From Halomonas halophila (GTDB lineage: Bacteria > Pseudomonadota > Gammaproteobacteria > Pseudomonadales > Halomonadaceae): a stretch of DNA of 64,000 bases. Below the pieces are notes generated by a model, which was not told the DNA's origin, searched no databases, and was given only the letters and a program-made list of their open reading frames with translations. The stretch covers positions 372,001-436,000 of the forward strand of contig NZ_CP129121.1 in assembly GCF_030406665.1 (NCBI RefSeq), read 5' to 3'. This document shows, piece after piece, positions 54,536 to 63,998 of the stretch (within the stretch, counting starts at the first letter, position 1; each line of letters starts with the position of its first letter). The position numbers were made by a program, and so were the translations under genes.

Positions 54536-56362
54536 TCACGTTGTGCCGCGCCGCTCCGGCGGACGCTCGGGCGCGGTGGTGGCGATGTCTTCGTCGGCCT
54601 CGAACAGCTCCTCGAGCTCGCGGGCGGCCTGCTGGATGGTCTGGATCTGCTCGCGCTTGTTGCCGAACACTTCCAGCTGGCGTTTCAGGGCGCGCTCGTC
54701 GTGAGGGCGGAAGGTCTCCACGGTGTGACTGGCCTGCTCGCGGGAGATGCCGACGCCGACCAGCACCTCGCGGGTCAGCTCCAGGCTCGCCGGCAGCAGC
54801 TCGCGGATGATGTAGGTGACCTCGGCGCGCATCAGCAGCTGGGCGTGGTAGCGATCCCGGGCCCGGGCGTAGACGCGCAGGTGCGGGAAGCGCCGCTTGA
54901 CCCGCTGGACGATGCGCATCGAGGTCTCGATGTCGCCGATCGCCACCACCATCACCCGGGCCTTGTCGGCGCCGGCGGCCTCCAGCAGGTCGAGGCGCGA
55001 GGCGTCGCCGAAGTAGATGTCGTTGCCGTAGCGGCGCACCACGTCGACGCGCTCGGCGTTGCTGTCGAGCACCGTGTAGGGAATCTTCAGCCCCTGCAGG
55101 ATGCGGCCCATGATCTGCCCGAAGCGACCGAAGCCGGCGATGATGATCTGCGGGCCGATGGGCGGCGGGCGGTCGTAGTCGCGGCGCGGCCTGTCGGCCT
55201 TCAGCAGCGGCCGGATCAGCCGTGCGTGGAGCAGGAACAGCACCGGCGTGGCGGCCATGGACAGCGACACCACCAGCACCAGCAGGCCGACCAGCGAGGC
55301 GTCGAGCAGGCCGGCGGCCCCCGCCGCGGTGAGCAGCACGAAGCCGAACTCGCCGCCCTGGGAGAGTAGCGCGCCGAGGTTCAGCGCCGTCTTCCAGTCG
55401 CGACGGTAGAGCCGGGCGGACAGGGTCATGGCGAGCCACTTGGCGGCCAGCAGGCCGGCGGCGAGGCCCAGCGCCAGGCCGGGCTTCTCGGCCAGCAGGC
55501 CGATCTGGGCGGTCATTCCCACTGCCATGAAGAACAGCCCCAGCAGCAGGCCGCGGAACGGCTCGATGTCGGCCTCGATGCTGTGGCGATACTCGGAGTC
55601 GGCCAGCAGCACCCCGGCGATGAAGGCGCCGAGCGCCATGGAAAGCCCGGCCAGCTCCATCAGCAGGGCGGCGCCGATCACCACCAGCAGCGCCGTGCCG
55701 GCGAATACCTCGCGGCTGCGAGTGCCGGCGGCGAAGCGGAACAGCGGGCGCAGCAGGTAGCGGCCGCCGACGATCAGCCCGACGAAGGCGCCGACGGCGA
55801 TCAGCACCTCGGCCAGCAGGTGGGTCCAGTCGCCGCCCAGGGAGGCGCCGCCGGCCAGCAGCGGAATGGCCGCCAGCACCGGAATGGCGGCGATGTCCTG
55901 GAACAGCAGCAGGGCGAAGGCGTAGCGGCCGTGGCGGCTGCCCAGCTCGCCGCGCTCGCCGAGCAGCTGCAGCACCAGCGGCGTGGAGCACAGCCCCAGG
56001 CTGAAGCCGACCACCAGTGCTGCGGCGGGCGAGAGGCCCGCCAGCAGGGCCAGGCCAGTCAGCAGCGTCGTGGTGACGGCCACCTGCAGGCTGCCGAAGT
56101 GGAACACCGCCTTGCGCATCAGCTTGAGGCGGGCCGGCTTGAGTTCCAGGCCGATCACGAACAGCAGGAACACGATGCCGACCTGAGAGAACTGCAGCAC
56201 GGCGTCGGCGTCCGGCACCAGGCCCAGCGCCGAGGGGCCGATCACCACGCCGGCGACCAGATAGCCGAGCACCTCGCCGAGCCCCAGCCGCTTGACCAGC
56301 GGCACGATCAGCACCGCGGCAACGAGGAAGATCAGGACGTTGTAGAGCAGGGCGATGGCCAC
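54536..56362 (-). CDS. KefB/KefC-type potassium:proton antiporter (CPA2)
   Basis: A 608-residue protein: about 12 membrane helices (residues 1-380) of the Na+/H+ exchanger fold, with LGYLVAGVVIGPSALGL and FLLFVIGLELKPARL typical of CPA2, then a cytoplasmic TrkA-N (RCK) domain with IIIAGFGRFGQIMGRIL near 405 and VLDSNAERVDVVRRYG. KefB/C are gated by glutathione adducts; the ancillary KefF/G gene is not adjacent. The acidic C-terminal tail is rich in Glu and Arg. Confidence 0.92.
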   Translation of the reverse strand: MAIALLYNVLIFLVAAVLIVPLVKRLGLGEVLGYLVAGVVIGPSALGLVPDADAVLQFSQVGIVFLLFVIGLELKPARLKLMRKAVFHFGSLQVAVTTTLLTGLALLAGLSPAAALVVGFSLGLCSTPLVLQLLGERGELGSRHGRYAFALLLFQDIAAIPVLAAIPLLAGGASLGGDWTHLLAEVLIAVGAFVGLIVGGRYLLRPLFRFAAGTRSREVFAGTALLVVIGAALLMELAGLSMALGAFIAGVLLADSEYRHSIEADIEPFRGLLLGLFFMAVGMTAQIGLLAEKPGLALGLAAGLLAAKWLAMTLSARLYRRDWKTALNLGALLSQGGEFGFVLLTAAGAAGLLDASLVGLLVLVVSLSMAATPVLFLLHARLIRPLLKADRPRRDYDRPPPIGPQIIIAGFGRFGQIMGRILQGLKIPYTVLDSNAERVDVVRRYGNDIYFGDASRLDLLEAAGADKARVMVVAIGDIETSMRIVQRVKRRFPHLRVYARARDRYHAQLLMRAEVTYIIRELLPASLELTREVLVGVGISREQASHTVETFRPHDERALKRQLEVFGNKREQIQTIQQAARELEELFEADEDIATTAPERPPERRGTT

Positions 56363-56459
56363 GTCGGGCTCCTTGGATGGCGGATTGGTGGGAGCGGCTT
56401 CCTTTCTATCCTAACGCAGGGCCCCGTTGGCAGGGCCGGCCACCGGCGCGTCGGGCGGC

Positions 56460-56693
56460 TCAGCGGCGGGATTCGGGCGGAGTATCGACCGGGGCATCGG
56501 GCGGCTCGCCGCGGTCGCACTTCACACAGGGCAGCCGCAGGCCCAGCCGCGAGCGGCGCCCGGCCTCGGTGGTCACCCAGGGGCGCTCGGCCCAGGGCGG
56601 CTGGTGGCGGACGTGCTGATGGTGGCCGCAGGCCAGCTCGGCGACCCAGTGGCCCTCGTCGTCGCGGTGATAGCCGACGATCGGCTGCTCCAT
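56460..56693 (-). CDS. DUF3565 domain protein
   Basis: A 77-residue protein matching DUF3565: IVGYHRDDEGHWVAELACGH, QHVRHQPPWAERPWV and LPCVKCDRGEPP. Two conserved Cys pairs or Cys/His sets (CGHHQH, CVKC) suggest metal binding. The function is unknown. It starts one base before the end of the NUDIX gene upstream on the same strand, suggesting co-transcription. Confidence 0.85.
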   Translation of the reverse strand: MEQPIVGYHRDDEGHWVAELACGHHQHVRHQPPWAERPWVTTEAGRRSRLGLRLPCVKCDRGEPPDAPVDTPPESRR

Positions 56694-56694
56694 C

Positions 56695-57099
56695 TCAGGC
56701 CTCGGCCAGGCCGGCGCGGGGCAGCACCTCGTCGCGGGTCAGCGGCGCCAGCGGCAGCGCCAGGGCCTCGGCCGGCGTCACCCAGCGCAGCTCGGCGATC
56801 TCGGCGGCGGCCTGCAGCGGGCCGTCGAGCTCGGCGCGGAACAGATGGGCGTGCAGCCCGTGGCCGGGCTCGTTGGCGGCCGGGGCGCTGAACTCGCCCA
56901 GCGGCTCGAGGCGCGTCGGCGGCTGGCCGAGCTCCTCCTCGAGCTCCCGGATCAGGGCCGCGGCGGGAGACTCGTCGGGCTCGATCTTGCCACCGGCCTG
57001 CATGAAGGCCTCGGTGCCGCGCTTGCGCACCAGCAGCAGGCGGCCTTCGGCGTCCTCGATCAGGGCGGCGGCGATATGCAGGATGGGGGTGTCATTCAT
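56695..57099 (-). CDS. NUDIX hydrolase
   Basis: A 134-residue NUDIX pyrophosphohydrolase. The NUDIX box is AGGKIEPDESPAAALIREL running into EEELG, with the catalytic Glu residues in place, and the fold ends with LRWVTPAEALALPLAPLTRDEV. Substrates are nucleoside diphosphate derivatives, not predictable further. AGGAG precedes the ATG at 57099. A terminator separates it from the TonB receptor gene upstream. Confidence 0.9.
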   Translation of the reverse strand: MNDTPILHIAAALIEDAEGRLLLVRKRGTEAFMQAGGKIEPDESPAAALIRELEEELGQPPTRLEPLGEFSAPAANEPGHGLHAHLFRAELDGPLQAAAEIAELRWVTPAEALALPLAPLTRDEVLPRAGLAEA

Positions 57100-57123
57100 C
57101 GGGGCAGGCTCCTGGAAACGACG

Positions 57124-57149
57124 CGGGGCCGCCCCTTGAGGCGGCCCCG
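57124..57149 (-). terminator. Hairpin after TonB receptor gene
   Basis: CGGGGCCGCC (57124-57133) pairs with GGCGGCCCCG (57140-57149) around a 6-nt loop. In the minus direction GCGTCGTTTCC follows, a weak T-tract. Confidence 0.55.
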
Positions 57150-57170
57150 GGAGAGGCGCGAAGACGCGGC

Positions 57171-59225
57171 CTAGAAGGCCAGCTCCACGCCGGCATAGAC
57201 GCTGCGGTCCGGCGCCGTGTTGAAGTAGCGGCCACGTTCGTCGTTGATGACGATGTTGTCGTAGTACTCGCGGTCGAACAGGTTCTGCACGCCCACGTAG
57301 GCCTTGAGCAGGGTGTCGTCGCCGAGGCGCCAGCCGTCGCCGGCACGCAGGTTGGCCAGCCAGACGTCGTCGATCTTCACCCTGTTCTCGTCGTCGGCAA
57401 CCATCGAGCCCACGTAGCGGGTCTCCAGGGTGGCGAAGCGCTCGCCGAGGCCCTGCCAGGTCAGCTGGTTGACCCAGGTGCGCTCGGGCAGGCCCGGGAT
57501 GCGGTTGTTGGCGAGGTCTTCGCCTTTGTCGTTGACGTAGTCCTGGAACTCGTAGCGCGCCAGGGTCAGGGCGCTGTCGAGTCGCCAGTCCTCGGCGAAC
57601 TGCCAGCCCAGGGCCACTTCCAGGCCATCCTGGCGGCTGCGGCCGGCGTTGCGGTAGAAGTCGCGGCCGCCGTCCTTGTAGGCGATCAGCGAGTCGCGCA
57701 CCCGGGTCGAGAACAGCGCCACGTCGTAGTCGAGGCCGGCGTCGACGAAGCTGCCGCGCAGGCCGATCTCGCGGTTCCAAGCCTTCTGCGGCTCGATGTC
57801 CGGGTTGAAGCCGCCGACGCGGGCCGGGTTGGCGAACTCGGTGAAGGTCGGCGTCTCGTAGGCGGTGCCGGTCGAGAGGTAGGCCTGGTGGTCGGGCAGG
57901 TAGCGATAGCTCAGCCCGGCGCTGCCGCTCCACTGATCGAAGCTGCGATCGCCGCCGTTGTCGCCGTCACTGAGATAGTCGTCGTCGATATCGAACTTGG
58001 TGTGGTCGAAGCGGGTGCCGAGCGACACCGTCCAGCGGTCGGTCAGGTCCAGGTCGCCCTGGGCGAAGACGCCGACCGAGCTGGCGGTCTGGGTCTCGTC
58101 GGCGACGCGGCCCTGATGGTCGCCGTCGATGGTGACCTCGTCGCGATAGCGTTCGTCCTCCTGTCGCGCCACGTCGACGCCGGTCACGTAGCTCAGCGGC
58201 AGGCCGCCGACGGTCAGCGACTGGCGGTACTCGGCGCTGCCGCCGTAGTAGTCGCGATCGTAGGCGACGAAGCTGTCGCCGGCATAGGCCAGCTGCTGCT
58301 CGAAGTCGCGCTTCAGGTAGAAGCCGCGCAGGGTCAGCTCGCCGGGGCCGGCGGCCAGGTCCTCGTACTCCAGGCCGAGCAGCTGCTGGTCGACCGACTG
58401 TCCCGCATCGATACGAGTCGGTGAATAAAAGTTGCTGCCCGTTATTGTGCCTTTGCGGTCCTCGCTGACCGCCTCGGCGGTCAGGCCGCCCGGATCCTCG
58501 GAGCGCGGATTGTCGAGCAGGTTGACGATGGCGGTGATCGAGCGGTCGGCGTCCAGCTCGCGGCGCAGCTTGGCGTTGAGCTGGTACTTCTCGACCTCGC
58601 TGTGATCGCGATAGCCGTCCATGCCCAGCGCCGAGACGCTGACGTGATGTGACCAGGGGCCCTCGACGCCGCCGTTGCTGAGGTTCAGCTTGCGATAGCC
58701 GTCGCTGCCGCCCTCGACGCGCAGCCTGGTGCCCGGATCGCTCTCGCCGTCGGCGGTGGTGACGTCGATCACGCCGCCTGCGGCGTTGCCGTACTGCACC
58801 GCCGCCGGGCCGCGGATGACCTCGATGCGCCGGGCGCTGTCCAGATCGATGGCATCGAGCTGGGCCTGGCCGTCGGGCAGGGTGTAGGGAATGCCGTCGA
58901 CGCGCACCGTGATGCCGCGCACGCCCCAGGGCGTGCGGGCGCCGAAGCCGCGGATCGACACCCGCTCGCCCTGGACGAAGTTGTGACGGTTCTGGAGATA
59001 CAGCCCCGGCACGGTGGCCAGCGACTCGTTGAGGCGCTCGCGGGGCTGGCCCTGGGCGATCTGCTCCTCGTCCACCACGGACACGGCGGCGGGCGTGGCA
59101 TAGAGTTCACGCTCGAGACGCGATGCGCTGACCGTCAGCGGCTCGAGGGCGAGCTCGGCGGCCTGGCCGGCGGCGGGCAGCAGCAACAGGGGCGTCATCA
59201 GGGGGGCGAGTGACCGTCGGGGCAT
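57171..59225 (-). CDS. TonB-dependent outer-membrane receptor
   Basis: A 684-residue receptor: signal peptide (LMTPLLLLPAAGQA), TonB box region near LEPLTVSAS, plug domain (RIEVIRGPAAVQYGNAAGGVIDV, RGFGARTPWGVRGITVRVDG) and a 22-strand barrel ending in AGVELAF with the terminal Phe needed for assembly. It resembles ferric-siderophore receptors of the FecA/PA-type. The chosen start gives a normal signal peptide, and GGAG lies upstream. A weak Fur-like palindrome is at 59260-59278. Confidence 0.92.
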   Translation of the reverse strand: MPRRSLAPLMTPLLLLPAAGQAAELALEPLTVSASRLERELYATPAAVSVVDEEQIAQGQPRERLNESLATVPGLYLQNRHNFVQGERVSIRGFGARTPWGVRGITVRVDGIPYTLPDGQAQLDAIDLDSARRIEVIRGPAAVQYGNAAGGVIDVTTADGESDPGTRLRVEGGSDGYRKLNLSNGGVEGPWSHHVSVSALGMDGYRDHSEVEKYQLNAKLRRELDADRSITAIVNLLDNPRSEDPGGLTAEAVSEDRKGTITGSNFYSPTRIDAGQSVDQQLLGLEYEDLAAGPGELTLRGFYLKRDFEQQLAYAGDSFVAYDRDYYGGSAEYRQSLTVGGLPLSYVTGVDVARQEDERYRDEVTIDGDHQGRVADETQTASSVGVFAQGDLDLTDRWTVSLGTRFDHTKFDIDDDYLSDGDNGGDRSFDQWSGSAGLSYRYLPDHQAYLSTGTAYETPTFTEFANPARVGGFNPDIEPQKAWNREIGLRGSFVDAGLDYDVALFSTRVRDSLIAYKDGGRDFYRNAGRSRQDGLEVALGWQFAEDWRLDSALTLARYEFQDYVNDKGEDLANNRIPGLPERTWVNQLTWQGLGERFATLETRYVGSMVADDENRVKIDDVWLANLRAGDGWRLGDDTLLKAYVGVQNLFDREYYDNIVINDERGRYFNTAPDRSVYAGVELAF

Positions 59226-59259
59226 GGGGCGTCGAGTCTCCGGGGCGGGAAATGAGGGC

Positions 59260-59278
59260 GAGAATGTTCTCATTCTAA
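59260..59278. promoter_or_regulatory. Weak Fur-box-like palindrome before TonB receptor
   Basis: GAGAATG-TTCT-CATTC is an inverted repeat with a left half matching 6 of 7 bases of the Fur half-site; the right half is one base out of register. It lies 35 bp upstream of the receptor start. Low confidence. Confidence 0.25.
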
Positions 59279-59406
59279 CGAGTTTCAGGCAAATCGAAGG
59301 GCGGCGCGGCCCGGACCTTCAGCGTCGACCAGAGCTCAGCCTGGCGCAACGACGACATGCCCGCCTGGCGGCTACCCTGAGAAGACGGCAGCAGGGAGGG
59401 CGCGGG

Positions 59407-60048
59407 GTGCGACGCACGCTGGAGCACGGGGCGGGACGCGGCAGGAGCTCGGTGATCGGCCTGCTGCTGGCGGCCAACGGCCTGACCTTCGTGGCCCAGC
59501 TGCTGCTGCCGGGGCCGATGCTGCGCTACCTGGCGCTGTGGCCGCTCGGCGCGGCGCCGGAGGCGCTGCCCTCGGGGCTGCCGGCGGGCGAGTTCCATCT
59601 CTGGCAGCTCTTGAGCTATGCCTTCCTGCACGGCAGCCTCTTCCATCTGGCCATCAACATGTTCGTGCTGTGGATGTTCGGCAGCCCGCTGGAGCGCGAC
59701 TGGGGCAGCCAGCGCTTCGCGCGCTACTACGTCCTGTGCGTGCTGGGAGCGGGGGCGGCGCAGCTGCTGGTGGTGTCGATGTCGACCGGCCCCTTCGCGC
59801 CCACGGTGGGCGCCTCGGGTGGCGTCTATGCGCTGCTGCTGGCCTTCGGCCTGCGCTATCCGAACCAGTACATCCTGCTGCTGATCCCGCCGGTCCCGAT
59901 GAAGGCCAAGTACTTCGTGATCGTCATCGGCGTGGTGGAGCTGTGGTCGGGCATCGCCGGGACCCGCCAGGGCGTGGCGCACTTCGCGCACCTGGCAGGC
60001 ATGCTGGTGGGGCTGGCGCTGATCCTGAGCCGGCACCGGCGCCCATGA
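59407..60048 (+). CDS. Rhomboid-family intramembrane serine protease
   Basis: A 213-residue protein with six membrane helices. The catalytic Ser is S137 in VGASGGVYALL and the His is in GVAHFAHLAG (H192 or H195); HGSLFHLAINMFVLWMFG is the conserved HxxxN region of helix 2. It starts with GTG at 59407, preceded by AGGGAGG, which gives a short cytoplasmic N terminus; longer in-frame starts would add an unusual Arg-rich tail. It cleaves single-pass membrane proteins; the substrate is unknown. Confidence 0.87.
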   Translation: MRRTLEHGAGRGRSSVIGLLLAANGLTFVAQLLLPGPMLRYLALWPLGAAPEALPSGLPAGEFHLWQLLSYAFLHGSLFHLAINMFVLWMFGSPLERDWGSQRFARYYVLCVLGAGAAQLLVVSMSTGPFAPTVGASGGVYALLLAFGLRYPNQYILLLIPPVPMKAKYFVIVIGVVELWSGIAGTRQGVAHFAHLAGMLVGLALILSRHRRP

Positions 60049-60058
60049 GCCTTCCGGC

Positions 60059-61039
60059 CTATTGCTTGGGCGGTTCGACGTGGCCGCCGAAGCCGAAGCG
60101 CATCGCCGACAGCAGGCGGTTGGCGTAGGTGTTCTCCTTGCGCGAGGCGAAGCGCGAGAACAGCGCGTTGGCCAGCACCGGGGTGGAGACACCCTGTTCC
60201 ACGGCGGCATCGACGGTCCAGCGACCCTCGCCGCTGTCGGAGACGGCGCCGGAGTAGTGGTCGAGGCGCGGGTCGCCGGCCAGCGCCTGGGCGGTGAGGT
60301 CGAGCAGCCAGGAGGAGACCACGCTGCCGCGCCGCCAGACCTCGGCCACGTCCGCCAGGTTCAGGTCGAAGCGCTGGTCTTCCGGCAGGTCCGGCGAGGC
60401 CTTGCTCTGCATCAGCTCGAAGCCTTCGGCGTAGGCCTGCATCAGGCCGTACTCGATGCCGTTGTGGACCATCTTGACGTAGTGGCCGGCGCCCACCGGG
60501 CCGGCGTGAATGTAGCCGCGCTCGGCGCGCTCGTTCGGGGCGTTGCGGCCGCGGGTGCGCTCCAGGTCGCCGTAGCCGGGGGCCAGGCTGTCGAACAGCG
60601 GCTCCAGGCGGTCGAAGGTCGCGTCCTCGGCGCCGACCATCATGCAGTAGCCGCGCTCGAGGCCCCAGACGCCGCCGGAGGTGCCGACGTCGACGTAGTG
60701 CAGCCCTTTCGGCTCGAGCGCCTTGGCACGGCGGATGTCGTCCTTGTAGAAGGTGTTACCGCCGTCGATGATGGTGTCGCCCGGCGCCATCAGCTCGGCC
60801 AGCGCGTCGATGGTGGCCTCGGTCGGCTCGCCGGCGGGCAGCATCACCCAGACGGCGCGCGGCGCGTCGAGGCTCTCGACCAGCGCGGCGAGGCTCTCGG
60901 CGTGGCCGATGCCGTCGTCGACGAGGGCCTGGGCGGTGGCGGCGTCCTGGTCGTAGGCGACGACTTCATGGCCGTCGCGCACCAGGCGGCGTGCGATGTT
61001 GCCGCCCATTCGGCCGAGTCCGATGATACCGAGTTGCAT
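60059..61039 (-). CDS. gnd: 6-phosphogluconate dehydrogenase, decarboxylating (short form)
   Basis: A 326-residue enzyme, the short form often NAD-dependent, converting 6-phosphogluconate to ribulose 5-phosphate. The Rossmann motif is GIIGLGRMGGNIARRL; IIDGGNTFYKDD and YVDVGTSGGVWGLERGYCMMVG bind substrate, and GHYVKMVHNGIEYGLMQAYAEGF carries the catalytic Lys. It converges on the rhomboid gene and stands apart from the nrd genes upstream on the same strand. Confidence 0.93.
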   Translation of the reverse strand: MQLGIIGLGRMGGNIARRLVRDGHEVVAYDQDAATAQALVDDGIGHAESLAALVESLDAPRAVWVMLPAGEPTEATIDALAELMAPGDTIIDGGNTFYKDDIRRAKALEPKGLHYVDVGTSGGVWGLERGYCMMVGAEDATFDRLEPLFDSLAPGYGDLERTRGRNAPNERAERGYIHAGPVGAGHYVKMVHNGIEYGLMQAYAEGFELMQSKASPDLPEDQRFDLNLADVAEVWRRGSVVSSWLLDLTAQALAGDPRLDHYSGAVSDSGEGRWTVDAAVEQGVSTPVLANALFSRFASRKENTYANRLLSAMRFGFGGHVEPPKQ

Positions 61040-61116
61040 GTTGCTTCCTTTGACGTGATACGGGATGGGGTGCGGGACGGCGGCAAAGCCTACCCATTGC
61101 GGCGTCGCGACGCAAA

Positions 61117-61144
61117 GCGGGCCATGTCGCCTGACATGGCCCGC
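61117..61144 (-). terminator. Terminator after nrdB
   Basis: A perfect 12-bp stem, GCGGGCCATGTC (61117-61128) with GACATGGCCCGC (61133-61144), has a 4-nt loop. In the minus direction it is followed by TTTGCG. Confidence 0.75.
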
Positions 61145-61183
61145 CGAGCGTGACGCTCGCGTCTCGCTAGGAGCAGAGGACGA

Positions 61184-62425
61184 TCAGTCCCAGCTCAGGG
61201 CGCCGCCCACCTGGTATTCGGTGACGCGGGTCTCGAAGAAGTTCTTCTCCTTGCGCAGGTCGATGATCTCGCTCATCCACGGGAAGGGGTTTTCCGCGCC
61301 CGGGAACTGCTCCTTGAGGCCGATCTGTGCCAGGCGGCGGTTGCAGATGAAGTGCAGGTACTCCTCCATGATCGCCGCGTTCATGCCCAGCACGCCGCGG
61401 GGCATGGTGTCGCGCGCGTAGGCGATCTCCAGTTCGGTGCCCTCGAGGATCATCTGGGTGACCTCGTCCTGGAACTCGGCGGTCCACAGGTGCGGGTTCT
61501 CGATCTTGATCTGGTTGATCATGTCGACGCCGAAGTTCAGGTGCATCGACTCGTCGCGCAGGATGTACTGGAACTGCTCGGCGACGCCGGTCATCTTGTT
61601 GCGCCGGCCCATGGACAGGATCTGGCTGAAGCCACAGTAGAAGAAGATGCCCTCGGTCACGCAGTAGAAGGCGATCAGGTTGCGCAGCAGCTCCTGGTCG
61701 GTCTCCGGGGTGCCGGTGTGGAAGTCCGGGCGGGCCAGCGACTGGGTGTGCTTGAGGCTCCAGGCGGACTTGGCCGAGACCGAGGGCACCTCGCGGTACA
61801 TGTTGAAGACCTCGCCCTCGTCCATGCCCAGCGACTCCACGCAGTACTGATAGGCGTGGGTGTGGATCGCTTCCTCGAACGCCTGGCGCAGCAGGTACTG
61901 GCGGCACTCGGGGTTGGTGATCAGGCGATAGACGGCCAGCACCAGGTTGTTGGCGACCAGCGAATCGGCGGTGGAGAAGTAGCCCAGGCTGCGTTCGACG
62001 ATGCGGCGCTCGTCCGCGGTGAGGCCGTCCGCGCTCTTCCACAGCGCGATGTCGGCGTTCATGTTCACTTCCTGGGGCATCCAGTGGTTGGCGCTGCCGT
62101 CCAGGTACTTCTGCCACGCCCACTCGTACTTGAAGGGCACCAGCTGGTTGAGGTCGGCGCGGGCGTTGATCATCCGCTTCTGCTCGACGTCGATGCGCTG
62201 GGCGCCCATCTCGAGTTCCTCGAGGCCGGCGGCCACGTCGAGTTCCTCGAGGGACTGCTTGGCGCGGGCCAGACGGTCCTGCTCGGCGACCTGGTAGGCG
62301 CCGGCGCTGTCGCGGACCTCCTCGGCGGGTGCCTCGGCCTTGGGTGCGGGCTGCGGCGCCGGAGCCGGCTGCGGGGCTTCGGCGGTGGCGGTGTCGTCTT
62401 CGTGGAACTCGTTCCAATCGATCAT
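61184..62425 (-). CDS. nrdB: Ribonucleoside-diphosphate reductase, beta subunit (class Ia)
   Basis: A 413-residue di-iron/tyrosyl-radical subunit. Ligand regions are visible: [18 protein letters not shown] and [18 protein letters not shown], with radical Tyr nearby. The C terminus [10 protein letters not shown] docks on NrdA. An unusual Ala/Pro-rich insert ([17 protein letters not shown]) fills residues about 16-35 before the conserved core. The ATG at 62425 begins [10 protein letters not shown] and follows GGGAGAG. The gene lies downstream of nrdA across a hairpin. Confidence 0.95.
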   Translation of the reverse strand: MIDWNEFHEDDTATAEAPQPAPAPQPAPKAEAPAEEVRDSAGAYQVAEQDRLARAKQSLEELDVAAGLEELEMGAQRIDVEQKRMINARADLNQLVPFKYEWAWQKYLDGSANHWMPQEVNMNADIALWKSADGLTADERRIVERSLGYFSTADSLVANNLVLAVYRLITNPECRQYLLRQAFEEAIHTHAYQYCVESLGMDEGEVFNMYREVPSVSAKSAWSLKHTQSLARPDFHTGTPETDQELLRNLIAFYCVTEGIFFYCGFSQILSMGRRNKMTGVAEQFQYILRDESMHLNFGVDMINQIKIENPHLWTAEFQDEVTQMILEGTELEIAYARDTMPRGVLGMNAAIMEEYLHFICNRRLAQIGLKEQFPGAENPFPWMSEIIDLRKEKNFFETRVTEYQVGGALSWD

Positions 62426-62505
62426 CTGTGTCTCTCCCGGTGGTCGGCCGGATGGTCCGCAGGCGTTCGCGTCGGGGGAGCGCTGCGGCAAGGGTAGAAG
62501 GGGCG

Positions 62506-62531
62506 GAGCCGGAGGGAGATCCCTCCGGCTC
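62506..62531 (-). terminator. Hairpin between nrdA and nrdB
   Basis: A perfect 11-bp stem, GAGCCGGAGGG (62506-62516) with CCCTCCGGCTC (62521-62531), has a 4-nt loop and no strong T-run. It may attenuate or process the nrdAB transcript. Confidence 0.5.
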
Positions 62532-62552
62532 GAGCGGTGGCGCGTGACGCCG

Positions 62553-63998
62553 TTACTGGCAGGCCTCGCAGCCCAGCTCGTCGATCTCGCCCGCGGAGGG
62601 CGCACGGGAGCCGCCGCCGTTCTTGCCCTGCAGGAAGTCGTCGATGCCCTTGGGCTCCTGCTTGGCTTCCGGCGCGGCGGACGGCGTCGGGGCGGCGCCG
62701 GGCGAGGCGTTGCTCACCGCGTTGAGGTTGCCGCGGTCCACGGTGGACTTCTCCACCGAGGTGGCGCCCAGGGCGCGCAGGTAGTAGGTGGTCTTGAGGC
62801 CGCGGAACCACGCCATGCGGTAGGTCACGTCCAGCTTCTTGCCGGAGACGCCCTTGATGTAGAGGTTCAGCGACTGGGCCTGGTCGATCCACTTCTGGCG
62901 ACGGGCGGCGGCCTCGACCAGCCACTTGGGCTCGACCTCGAAGGCGCTGGCGTACTTGGCCTTCAGGTCGTCCGGCACGCGGTCGATGGGCTGCACGGAG
63001 CCGTCGTAGTACTTGAGGTCGTTGATCATGACCTCGTCCCACAGGCCGCGCTCCTTCAGGTCGTTGACCATGTAGGAGTTGACCACGGTGAACTCGCCGG
63101 ACAGGTTCGATTTCACGAACAGGTTCTGATAGGTCGGCTCGATCGACTGCGAGACGCCGCAGATGTTCGAGATGGTCGCGGTCGGGGCGATGGCCATGAC
63201 GTTGGAGTTGCGCATGCCCTGGGCGGCGACCTTGTCGCGGATGCGATCCCAGTCCTGGGTCGTGGAGGTGTCGACCTCGATGTACTTCGCGCCGCGCTCT
63301 TCCTTCAGCTTCTCGACGGAGTCGATCGGCAGCACGCCCTGGCTCCATAGCGAGCCTTCGTAGCTCTGGTAGTGTCCGCGCTCGGCGGCCAGGTCGCTGG
63401 AGGCCTCGATGGCGTGATAGCTGACCAGTTCCATGGAACGGTCGGCGAAGGTCACGGCGTCCTCGGAGGCGTAGGCGATGTCCTGGGCGTAGAGGGCATC
63501 CTGGAAGCCCATGATGCCGAGGCCCACCGGGCGGTGCTTGAAGTTCGAGTTCTTCGCCTGCGGCACCGCGTAGTAGTTGATGTCGATGACGTTATCGAGC
63601 ATCCGCACCGCGGTCTTGACGGTCTTCTTCAGCTTGTCGCCGTCGAACTCGCCGTCGACCACGTGCTGGGCCAGGTTGATGGAGCCCAGGTTGCACACCG
63701 CGATCTCGTCGACCGAGGTGTTCAGGGTGATCTCGGTGCACAGGTTGGAGCTGTGGACCACGCCGGCGTGCTGCTGCGGGCTGCGCAGGTTGCACGGATC
63801 CTTGAAGGTGATCCACGGGTGGCCGGTCTCGAACAGCATCGAGAGCATCTTGCGCCACAGGTCCTTGGCCTTGACGCGCTTGAACAGCTTGAGCTGGCCG
63901 TTGCGGGTCATCTCCTCGTATTCCTGGTAGCGCTTCTCGAAGGCGGCGCCGTACAGGTCGTGGAGGTCCGGGCAGGTGGCCGGCGAGAACAGGGTCCA
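62553..63998 (-). CDS. nrdA: Ribonucleoside-diphosphate reductase, alpha subunit, C-terminal part (truncated by window)
   Basis: The last 481 or so residues of the catalytic subunit; the frame is open to the window edge. Active-site stretches are [25 protein letters not shown] (radical-site Cys and the second redox Cys region), [12 protein letters not shown], and [21 protein letters not shown]. The C-terminal redox pair is in LGCEACQ. Before it lies a Pro/Ala-rich flexible tail ([17 protein letters not shown]), which should help the cysteines swing to the active site. Confidence 0.94.
   Translation of the reverse strand, partial: WTLFSPATCPDLHDLYGAAFEKRYQEYEEMTRNGQLKLFKRVKAKDLWRKMLSMLFETGHPWITFKDPCNLRSPQQHAGVVHSSNLCTEITLNTSVDEIAVCNLGSINLAQHVVDGEFDGDKLKKTVKTAVRMLDNVIDINYYAVPQAKNSNFKHRPVGLGIMGFQDALYAQDIAYASEDAVTFADRSMELVSYHAIEASSDLAAERGHYQSYEGSLWSQGVLPIDSVEKLKEERGAKYIEVDTSTTQDWDRIRDKVAAQGMRNSNVMAIAPTATISNICGVSQSIEPTYQNLFVKSNLSGEFTVVNSYMVNDLKERGLWDEVMINDLKYYDGSVQPIDRVPDDLKAKYASAFEVEPKWLVEAAARRQKWIDQAQSLNLYIKGVSGKKLDVTYRMAWFRGLKTTYYLRALGATSVEKSTVDRGNLNAVSNASPGAAPTPSAAPEAKQEPKGIDDFLQGKNGGGSRAPSAGEIDELGCEACQ

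Noticed and set aside
53331..55991. Extending the D-threonine aldolase-like gene upstream as an 886-residue fusion
   Set aside because: The extension is an out-of-frame shadow of the KefB/C-type antiporter; the conserved start at 54524 has a good ribosome site.
59260..59278. Fur box before the TonB receptor treated as a firm call
   Set aside because: Only the left half matches well and the right half is out of register, so it is listed at low confidence only.
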